From: Calditrichia bacterium
Lineage (GTDB): Bacteria > Calditrichota > Calditrichia > RBG-13-44-9 > J075
DNA: 64,000 bases
Reading direction: 5' to 3'
Assembly (NCBI GenBank): GCA_028284445.1
Contig: JANQRS010000051.1
Coordinates: forward strand, 141,513 to 205,512
The first letter of the stretch is position 1. Every line of letters begins with the position of its first letter. The notes beneath the pieces were generated by a model. That model searched no databases. It saw only the letters and a list, made by a program, of their open reading frames with translations, and was not told the DNA's origin. The position numbers were made by a program, and so were the translations under genes. Positions 32,914 through 40,257 of the stretch are shown in pieces.

Positions 32914-35900
32914 CTAGTCGCCCAACAGTGCCGGATTAAATTTGTATCCCTTGTAATTCACCTTAAACAACGCGCTATATAATGCCGGAATGAACACAAG
33001 GGTGATGATGGTTCCGAATAACAATCCGACCATAATGCTCACCGCCATGCCTTCCCACATCTCTCCCCCGCTCATATATAGCGGTATCAGTCCAAGCACC
33101 GTCGTAAAGGTGGCCAGCAAAATTGGACGGAAGCGCTGCAGGCAAGCCGCAATTACTGAATCCTGATCGCTGCGCTTCAAAGTATTTTGCTCGATTTCCA
33201 TACGGTCAATTAACACAATCGCATTGTTAATCACAATCCCGGCCAGCGATATCACTCCGAGAAATGGCATAAAACCAAAGGGCTCCTGGAAAACCAGCAG
33301 ACCGATGACAACACCAATAACCGCCAGCGGGATGGTCATAGTGACCATAGCCATTTTACGAAAGGAATTGAACTGAATGATCAAGAGTAGCACAATAATA
33401 AACCCGGAGAGCGGCAAATAGGCGATTACCGCACCCATATTTTCTGCGGTATTTTCTGCATCACCACCGAGCTTATACGTATAGCCTTCCGGCCATTGGG
33501 CAGCCTGTTCATTCAGCCAGGGCGTTAGTTCAGCCGTAATTGCCGAGGCATTGCCATCTTCGCGGAGCTCACTGGATATATTAATCGTGCGGCGCAAATC
33601 CAGACGTTTCAATTTCGCATACTGCCATTGGGGAATAATCTGTGCCACCTGCGCCAGCGGTGCACTCTTCCCGGAGTTTTGCGCAAACACGTTCAGTGTT
33701 TCCAATGACTCCAGGTTTAGCTGCTGACTCGTTTCTCCTCGCATATAAATCGGAATCGACTTATCGTCCTCGCGATATTCCCCGGTTTGAAAGCCATCAA
33801 GGGCAGTTTCAAGGGAGGTGGCAATGTCCTGACTGGTAATCCCGGCCGCCTGGGCGCGATTCTGATCAATATCTATCACCAGCTTTTTGCTCTTAGGTCC
33901 CCAATCGTCCTTGACGTTCTTGGTCCCATAGATCTGACTGAGCTGTTGCTTAACGGACTCAGCAATGCTTGTCAACTGATCCGGGTCCGGTCCGGAAATT
34001 TTCACTTCGATGGGCACACCGCCACCACCGGCGCCAAGAAAAGCAACCTTGATATCAGCGTTCGGGAATCTACTGAAGCACCAGGCGTCAAGGCGGCGGA
34101 CCATTTCGCCGTTTACCGCGGCATCCGAGGTATTGACCAGCATATGGGCATAGCTGGAATTTGCTTCATCCGGAGAATAACCAAGATCATAAGACTCCGG
34201 GCCTTCGCCGACATAGCTTGACCAGTCCGTAATCCCGTCGCTGCGATCTGCATTAACAAGCAGCGAATCGTTGATAAATGCCTCAATGCCCTCTACAATT
34301 TCAGCAGTCCGCTCAATTTTGGTACCGAGCGGTAAATTGATATCGACCGTAATCATATTGCGATCGCTATCGGGAAAGAAGACAAAGGCCACTTTCGTAA
34401 ATCCGTAAAGCGAGACGATAAACGCAAGCAAAATTCCGCCAATAACCTTCCACTTATTACTAAGTGCGATGAGAATCAAATCTTTATAATAAACCTTGAG
34501 TTTAGCGATAATACGATCAACAAAACCGGGCTTTTTTGTACCCTTCGGTTCAATCTTCAGGAACATAAAACAGAACATGGTAATCACAGTCAAGGCGATA
34601 AACCAGGAAGAGAGCAGCGCCAAAGAAATCACCACAAAGATCGGCCCGACAATGTCACCCATGGTCGATTCAGCGAGGTAAAACGCCAGGAAGGCGGCTG
34701 ATGTTGTCAAGGTGGAGATCAATAGCGGTGTAAAAAGTTCCGAGCAGGCTTCGATTGCCGCCTGGCGAGCCTTGATCCCTTCCTCCATTTTCACCATGAT
34801 GGTCTCCGCGACAACAATCGCATTGTCGACCATCATCCCCAAGGCCATGATTAAGGCCGCCAGGGTTACTTGATTGAGGCCCATGTTAATCAGTCCCATC
34901 AACATCAAGGTCATCACCACCACAATTGGTATCAAGCTGGCGATAACCATGCCCGAACGAATACCGAGGAAAATCAACATCACCGCCAGTACAATCCCAA
35001 CGGACTGCAGCAGGTTGTTGACAAAATCACTGATCTTAAAATCAATGTATGTATCAATCGACGCCAAACGTGACAGTTCTAAACCAACCGGGAGTTTCTC
35101 CTGCCAGGCGGCAACCACGCGATCAACATCCTGCCCAAGCTGAATGACGTTGGCGCCGGCTTTCAGGTTAATGTGAATCGAGATGGCATCACGGCCGTTC
35201 ATGCGTACCCGCTGCCGCGCGGGATCGATATAACCTTTGCTGATCCTGGTAATGTCTTCAAGGGGGATCAGTTGCGTGCGATTGCTCCCCACCGGTACAA
35301 GCAGACGACGAATATCTTCCACGGAATTGAAATTACCGGTAGGTTCCAGAATGATGCGCTCATCATTGAGCCCAATTTGTCCCCCGGAACTCAGAATATT
35401 GGTCGTTCCGATATATTGCTGTAGTTGACTGGCAGACAAGCTGTATTCACGCAGGCGGGCATTGTCAAATTCTACAAAGATGCGTTCGTCCTGCACACCG
35501 CCCAATTCAACTTTGGCAGCATCCGGCAGCTTGATGAAATCGTCGCGGATATCATCAGCATATTCTTTCATCTGGGCATAGCTGAATCCATCGGAGCTGA
35601 GGCCAACCGCAATACCATAGACGTCGCCGACGCCATCGTCGTTCAGCTTGGGATTTACCCCCTGCGGTAATCCCTTGAGGTCGTTTAGCTTTCGCCGCAG
35701 CCTATCCCACACCGACTGTAAGTCGTTCGGCGCCACTTCATCTTTGAGGACAACAGACACCACAGATAAACCGGTTCGGGAAGTGCTGCTAACTTCCTTA
35801 AGCTCCGGCAATTCCTGGGCAACTTTCTCGATCTTATCGGTGACCAGCAGCTCGACACGCTCCGGACTGGCGCCCGGGAATTGCGATACAACCGTGGCAA

Positions 35901-36030
35901 CTCGAATGGTGTAAGGCGGCATGCTATCACGAGGCAAACTTTGATACATCGCCAGCCCCATGATCAAGATCATTGCCAACACCAGAAAGGTGATTCGATT
36001 CTTCTCAATGGAAAATTGGGCAAGATTCAT
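32914..36030 (-). CDS. RND-family efflux transporter (inner-membrane pump)
   Basis: A 1038-residue protein of typical AcrB/HAE-type length and layout: one N-terminal helix (VLAMILIMGLAMYQSLP), a large periplasmic loop, a middle bundle with GMMVDNAIVVAETIMVKMEEG (proton-relay acidic residue), a second loop, and a C-terminal bundle with GIVINNAIVLIDRME. It pumps substrates from the periplasm or inner membrane into the outer-membrane channel, driven by protons. It is encoded with its periplasmic adaptor and an unusual TolC-type fusion, and the divergent TetR gene probably controls all three. The substrate is unknown. Confidence 0.93.
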   Translation of the reverse strand: MNLAQFSIEKNRITFLVLAMILIMGLAMYQSLPRDSMPPYTIRVATVVSQFPGASPERVELLVTDKIEKVAQELPELKEVSSTSRTGLSVVSVVLKDEVAPNDLQSVWDRLRRKLNDLKGLPQGVNPKLNDDGVGDVYGIAVGLSSDGFSYAQMKEYADDIRDDFIKLPDAAKVELGGVQDERIFVEFDNARLREYSLSASQLQQYIGTTNILSSGGQIGLNDERIILEPTGNFNSVEDIRRLLVPVGSNRTQLIPLEDITRISKGYIDPARQRVRMNGRDAISIHINLKAGANVIQLGQDVDRVVAAWQEKLPVGLELSRLASIDTYIDFKISDFVNNLLQSVGIVLAVMLIFLGIRSGMVIASLIPIVVVMTLMLMGLINMGLNQVTLAALIMALGMMVDNAIVVAETIMVKMEEGIKARQAAIEACSELFTPLLISTLTTSAAFLAFYLAESTMGDIVGPIFVVISLALLSSWFIALTVITMFCFMFLKIEPKGTKKPGFVDRIIAKLKVYYKDLILIALSNKWKVIGGILLAFIVSLYGFTKVAFVFFPDSDRNMITVDINLPLGTKIERTAEIVEGIEAFINDSLLVNADRSDGITDWSSYVGEGPESYDLGYSPDEANSSYAHMLVNTSDAAVNGEMVRRLDAWCFSRFPNADIKVAFLGAGGGGVPIEVKISGPDPDQLTSIAESVKQQLSQIYGTKNVKDDWGPKSKKLVIDIDQNRAQAAGITSQDIATSLETALDGFQTGEYREDDKSIPIYMRGETSQQLNLESLETLNVFAQNSGKSAPLAQVAQIIPQWQYAKLKRLDLRRTINISSELREDGNASAITAELTPWLNEQAAQWPEGYTYKLGGDAENTAENMGAVIAYLPLSGFIIVLLLIIQFNSFRKMAMVTMTIPLAVIGVVIGLLVFQEPFGFMPFLGVISLAGIVINNAIVLIDRMEIEQNTLKRSDQDSVIAACLQRFRPILLATFTTVLGLIPLYMSGGEMWEGMAVSIMVGLLFGTIITLVFIPALYSALFKVNYKGYKFNPALLGD

Positions 36031-36067
36031 TTCGCTTATTTATCCTTATAGACGTTGGATTTGATTT

Positions 36068-37144
36068 CTATTGAAGTCTGACTTCCTGTCCATCCAGTAG
36101 GGTTTGCAGTCCGGCAACTGCAATACGCTGCCCGGCCTGTAACCCGCTTCTGATCTCGAATCCATCCGAAGTCAAGGGCCCAATTGTTACCCGCTGCTTC
36201 TTTACAGTGGTTGCTACGCCCTGTTGATTCACAAGAAACACGAAACGGCCATCGCTGTCCTCGCCGACGGCATGAGCCGGCACAATCAGGGTTTTCTTCG
36301 TATCGTCACTCCCGCCAAGATCGAAGGTAACATTTGCCGCCATACCGGTGCGTATTTCGGAAGAGGGATTTAGTACCGTGACCCGGACAGGATAGGTCGA
36401 GGTGCCGGCATCAACTGAAGGGGACACCTCGCTGATTTGCCCTTGAAAAGCCTTGTCGCCAATGGCGGGAAAGGCGACATCTACTTTCATATCGCGTCGA
36501 ACCAGATTGATAACGCTTTCCGGCAGCCCGATTGAAATCTCCATATCGGTCCCGGCGTTAAGAATCGCAACCACTTGGCCCGGATTAACGTTCTCATCAA
36601 CCTCGGCATTCACCGCGGCAATAATACCGTCTTCCGGGGCATAAAGAAAGCCAAAGTTGACCTGTTCTTTTTGAATTGCCACACTGCGACGAGTCGATTC
36701 ATAGCTCTGCTCAGCAGTACGGAAAGAATTCTTGGCGGCCTCAAAGTCGCGAAGCGAGGCACTACCCTTTTCGTAGAGGGAGCGAATACGGTTCAGGCTC
36801 AATTTGGCGGTGTTCATCTGGGAGGCAGCGCTGTTTAGCGAAGACAAGGCGCTTTCATAATTGAGGTTGGCCTGCACATTGTCCAGACGACCTAACAGGT
36901 CTCCCTTTTTGACGCGCTGCCCAAGCTGGACGTCAAATCGCGTAATGATGCCACCGGAACGAAAGCTCAAATTGACAATTTTATCTGTCCGGGCGGTTCC
37001 GCTAAAAGTTCTCACTTTGGCACCGCCCAGGTAGCCCACCTCTTGATGCAGGATTGGACGAACCACCTTTTTCACAGCCTGCTCACCATCGCCGCAGGAC
37101 AGCACGATCAGGAATACAATAAGAAGTATTGCAGGATTCTTCAT
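36068..37144 (-). CDS. RND periplasmic adaptor (membrane fusion protein)
   Basis: A 358-residue lipoprotein-like protein (LLIVFLIVLSCGDG). The adaptor layout is visible: first half-motif of the lipoyl domain (GGIITRFDVQLGQRVKKGDLLGRLDN, about 70-95), a coiled-coil hairpin (ESALSSLNSAASQMNTAKL ... RTAEQSYESTRRS), the second lipoyl half (APEDGIIAAVNAEVDENVNPGQVVAI), a beta-barrel domain and a C-terminal membrane-proximal domain (GLQAGQRIAVAGLQTLLDG). It links the pump to the outer-membrane channel. The gene is 37 bp upstream of the pump start in the same direction. Confidence 0.93.
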   Translation of the reverse strand: MKNPAILLIVFLIVLSCGDGEQAVKKVVRPILHQEVGYLGGAKVRTFSGTARTDKIVNLSFRSGGIITRFDVQLGQRVKKGDLLGRLDNVQANLNYESALSSLNSAASQMNTAKLSLNRIRSLYEKGSASLRDFEAAKNSFRTAEQSYESTRRSVAIQKEQVNFGFLYAPEDGIIAAVNAEVDENVNPGQVVAILNAGTDMEISIGLPESVINLVRRDMKVDVAFPAIGDKAFQGQISEVSPSVDAGTSTYPVRVTVLNPSSEIRTGMAANVTFDLGGSDDTKKTLIVPAHAVGEDSDGRFVFLVNQQGVATTVKKQRVTIGPLTSDGFEIRSGLQAGQRIAVAGLQTLLDGQEVRLQ

Positions 37145-37180
37145 AGAATTATCCTCTCAGGTTCTTGCCTGTATATCAGA

Positions 37181-39517
37181 TTAATTTCTATCATCATAGT
37201 TGCTCAAAAATGCATCATACCGACTTTGAAAGGCGGCGTTCTCGGCATCGCTTTTCATAAAGAAGTAGTGTCCGAGAAAGCGTTCCAACTGCAAGGCATT
37301 CAACAGAAAATTGTAAACGGCATTGGAACTGGCCAGCTGCGCCTGCAGGTAGTTATTTTGCGCATCAATTAACTCTACCACTGTTACCGCCCCATTGGAG
37401 TAAGCGGTTTGGGTTAATTCCAGGCTCTCGCGAGCCGTTTCTTCCGAGACGCGTGAGAGCTCTATATTGGAAATTTGATTGACCAGGTTCAACACAGCGT
37501 TATTGATATTGGCAGCTATGGCCAGTTCGACATTGTCCATGTTGAGCAATAGTTGATCACGCTGAACAACTGCGATCTGGCGATTAATGTTGAACTGATT
37601 TTGCTGGAAAATCGGAATGGATAAAGATACACCAACGCTGTAAATCCCTTGCGGATCGGGATCGAGGCTACCTGTCCCCCATTGGTCAAAAGTATAGTTA
37701 TACGACCCTTGAGCTACAGCCGTCGGCAAGAAACGCAGAATACCGTTGGATCTAATATTTCGTTCTGTTGCAGCAAGATTATGTTCCAGCGCGGCAACTT
37801 CCGGTGAATTGCGAACCGCCTCTTCCACCAGGAATTCTGTAAAGACCCGATGCTGGACAGGATTGTCCAGCGTCTCCGCCAAACGCCGGTAATTATATCT
37901 CTCAAAAACGCCCTCGCCCAGCGCCGCATCGACGACGTCAATTTCATAGAGGATATCATTGTTCAAAAGCTGATTTATCGAGTGAAATGCCTGCTGCAGG
38001 CGATTGATCGCTTCTACAAAAGTCTGGGTATTTTGCGCCATCTGGCTGCGAAAACGCAGCACGTCCGATTTGCCACTCTGACCGGCTTCAAAATTCTGTT
38101 CAGCAATGCGCAGGTTGCGTTTGGTCAACTCCAGGTTCTGTCCCTGAATTTGCACGTTTACCTTGTTAATCAAGGCATTGAAATAAGCGTTCCCGGCATT
38201 AAGAATACCGTCCAGCTCATTGGCATTATAGGTTTCCTGCTGCGCCTTCTTAATATGCCCCAGCACAGAAATTCCAGCGTTCGCTGCTTCTGAGAAAAGC
38301 GTCTGCTGCAGGGATAATACCCCACTGGCAGAATATTCCGGATTGCCAAAGGTCGCTACCCGCTCATCCAGGTGCGACACGGTTGCGGATGCGCTCAGAT
38401 TTGGCAGGTAATTGCTTTTGGCGCTTTTCAAATCCTGCATCGCCAATAGCACATCCTTCTTATCTGCTGCCAGACTGATATTCTTATCGAGCAATTCATT
38501 TACCACGCCGAGCAAATCATAGCGTTTTTCGGCAATGGCATTTTTCATTTCACCTACGAAGTTGATATTCGTGATCAGGCTGTATTTGATAGGGATTCCG
38601 ACCTGTTGAGCGGTGTTGAAATTCATAGTGAGGATATTGTCGAAATCAATATAAATCGGCAATTCAGCCAGCGGCGTACCGTTGATATGCGCCTCAACCG
38701 ACAGGGCAATACGCCGCACAAATTGATCGAGATTCTCCGCCGGTTGATTGCTGGCCATTAAGCCATTTTCGACGTCGCGAATATTTGTAGCGGTCATTGA
38801 CGGCAAGCGACGATAAATCAGGTTGCGGCTCAATTCCTGGATATCTTCGTCAGAGAGGAAAAAACCACCGGCCAGGTAGAGGGCATCAATATCATTCAAG
38901 CCGGCAATGATATCATCAACCGCTGTGAAGGGAATTAATTTGTAACCGGCCTTAAGCTGCGCCAGCTCACGATCAAATGTTTCCTTAATCGGCAGCACTT
39001 CAATAAAGGGTTTCTCAATCGCAATTCCGACCCGCCGGAAATCGGACAATTCCTTCAGCTTATTTAAATCGTTTTGGTATGATTGTGAAGCGATCAGGTA
39101 GGTGAAATTGGGGATTCCGGACACCTGACGCTCCACATCCAGCGCAACCATATCCTTATTAACAGCACCAAAGAGAATGGTGGGCTTCCGGTGCGTTTCC
39201 TGCTTACTAACGACCACATTGTTCAAGACCCCAAAGGCCAGGATAATATCAATGTCGCTATTGAGCATATCCTGATAATTTTTTTCAGCACGCTGCAGGT
39301 TGTATTCGTTGGTGAGAATTCCATTATCCGGAAAACGCAGAACCGCGTCTTCACCCACCACCGCGCGGATTTCTTCCTGCATTTTTATCAGCAGCGGACG
39401 TAATTCCGGCACGTTCACATCTATCAACATGCCGATCGAATACTCCTTCGTCGGCTGCGGTAAAGCGACAGTAGAAAAGCAAAAAAGAGCGAAAAGAAGC
39501 ATCTTCTTGATAGTCAT
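37181..39517 (-). CDS. Fusion of periplasmic ABC-substrate-binding-like domain to TolC-type outer-membrane channel
   Basis: About 778 residues from the ATG at 39517 (GTG at 39523 also possible). After a signal peptide (ending VALPQP), residues 25-325 look like the ABC_sub_bind family: alternating strands and helices with SDIDIILAFGVLNNVVVSKQE, RKPTILFGAVNK, FRRVGIAIEKPFIEVLP, IDALYLAGGFFLSDEDIQ and LAELPIYIDFDNILTMNFNT. From about residue 335 the OEP/TolC domain begins (YDLLGVVNELLDKNISLAADKK, SNYLPNLSASATVS), with the two long coiled-coil repeats and SVGVSLSIPIF. No clean linker is visible. It precedes the adaptor and pump genes in the operon. See findings. Confidence 0.88.
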   Translation of the reverse strand: MTIKKMLLFALFCFSTVALPQPTKEYSIGMLIDVNVPELRPLLIKMQEEIRAVVGEDAVLRFPDNGILTNEYNLQRAEKNYQDMLNSDIDIILAFGVLNNVVVSKQETHRKPTILFGAVNKDMVALDVERQVSGIPNFTYLIASQSYQNDLNKLKELSDFRRVGIAIEKPFIEVLPIKETFDRELAQLKAGYKLIPFTAVDDIIAGLNDIDALYLAGGFFLSDEDIQELSRNLIYRRLPSMTATNIRDVENGLMASNQPAENLDQFVRRIALSVEAHINGTPLAELPIYIDFDNILTMNFNTAQQVGIPIKYSLITNINFVGEMKNAIAEKRYDLLGVVNELLDKNISLAADKKDVLLAMQDLKSAKSNYLPNLSASATVSHLDERVATFGNPEYSASGVLSLQQTLFSEAANAGISVLGHIKKAQQETYNANELDGILNAGNAYFNALINKVNVQIQGQNLELTKRNLRIAEQNFEAGQSGKSDVLRFRSQMAQNTQTFVEAINRLQQAFHSINQLLNNDILYEIDVVDAALGEGVFERYNYRRLAETLDNPVQHRVFTEFLVEEAVRNSPEVAALEHNLAATERNIRSNGILRFLPTAVAQGSYNYTFDQWGTGSLDPDPQGIYSVGVSLSIPIFQQNQFNINRQIAVVQRDQLLLNMDNVELAIAANINNAVLNLVNQISNIELSRVSEETARESLELTQTAYSNGAVTVVELIDAQNNYLQAQLASSNAVYNFLLNALQLERFLGHYFFMKSDAENAAFQSRYDAFLSNYDDRN

Positions 39518-39564
39518 AGGCACTCACTAAATGACAAAACCATTTAACATACAGTGAATTTTAT

Positions 39565-39577
39565 TTGACAGTGTCAA
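39565..39577. promoter_or_regulatory. Candidate TetR operator palindrome
   Basis: TTGACA-G-TGTCAA is a perfect 13-bp palindrome in the 94-bp divergent region between the pump operon and the tetR gene. A further TGTCAA half-site lies at 39598-39603. TetR regulators usually bind such sites next to their own gene. Confidence 0.6.
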
Positions 39578-39593
39578 TATAAACAAGTATATT
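39565..39593 (+). promoter_or_regulatory. Predicted sigma70-type promoter of the tetR gene
   Basis: -35 TTGACA (39565-39570), 17-bp spacer, -10 TATATT (39588-39593). The -35 box is the left half of the operator palindrome, so regulator binding would block it. Transcription would start close to the AAGGA site (39602-39606) before the ATG at 39612. Confidence 0.6.
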
Positions 39594-39603
39594 TTTCTGT
39601 CAA
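39576..39603 (-). promoter_or_regulatory. Predicted promoter of the RND efflux operon
   Basis: On the minus strand: -35 TTGACA (39603-39598), 16-bp spacer, -10 TATATT (39581-39576). The -10 box touches the edge of the palindrome at 39565-39577 and faces the tetR promoter, so the two promoters overlap. Confidence 0.5.
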
Positions 39604-39611
39604 GGACTGAA

Positions 39612-40220
39612 ATGAATCTTTACTCAAGAAATGGAATTATGACGAATTCTGAGAAACAGGATCTGCGCGTTCAACGCACCCGGCATTCACTGCGTCAGGC
39701 GTTACAGGAATTAATGGCCGAGAAATCATATGAAGATATCACTATTGGCGAAATTACCAAACGGGCATTCGTGGCGCGACAGACTTTTTACATGCACTAT
39801 GAAACCAAGAACGATTTACTGGTCAGTCTCTTTGGTGACATTTTCACCCAACATCAACGCGAAAAGTTTGAGGACTTTGTAAAGGGTGATCGGAACATAT
39901 GCGATATGGCCGAGAGTTTTTTTGACTTTTGGAAGCCGCACCGTGACAAACTGAAGTTCATTTTCGAAGCCAATGCCGACCACGAATTGCTGAATGCCCT
40001 GCGCGGCAACTTTCAATATTTTCACCAACGAATGGTAGAATTGAACAAGAAAGATAATACCCGGCTTGCACCCTATGCCCAGGAAGTCATTACGCTAACG
40101 TCTTTCTCACTGCTAAAAAGATGGGTGCTGCACGATGACGAAGATTTAGCCGGACAACTGTCTGTTTTTCTCTGTGATATCGCCACTGCCATTGATACCG
40201 CCATGCGGAAAAACTGCTAA
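39612..40220 (+). CDS. TetR/AcrR-family transcriptional regulator
   Basis: A 202-residue protein. The N-terminal DNA-binding domain is typical of TetR proteins: RTRHSLRQALQELMAEKSYEDITIGEITKRAFVARQTFYMHYETKNDLLVSLF, with the YMHYETK turn in place of the usual YYHFxSK. The rest is an all-helical ligand domain with a C-terminal part similar to TetR_C_7/DUF-type domains. It is transcribed away from the RND efflux operon with 94 bp between the start codons, the common arrangement for a pump repressor. AAGGA precedes the ATG by 5 bp; a second ATG at 39639 is possible. The inducer is unknown. Confidence 0.92.
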   Translation: MNLYSRNGIMTNSEKQDLRVQRTRHSLRQALQELMAEKSYEDITIGEITKRAFVARQTFYMHYETKNDLLVSLFGDIFTQHQREKFEDFVKGDRNICDMAESFFDFWKPHRDKLKFIFEANADHELLNALRGNFQYFHQRMVELNKKDNTRLAPYAQEVITLTSFSLLKRWVLHDDEDLAGQLSVFLCDIATAIDTAMRKNC

Positions 40221-40257
40221 AAAAGGTGCTTAACCCCCACGAATATCGGAGACCAGC

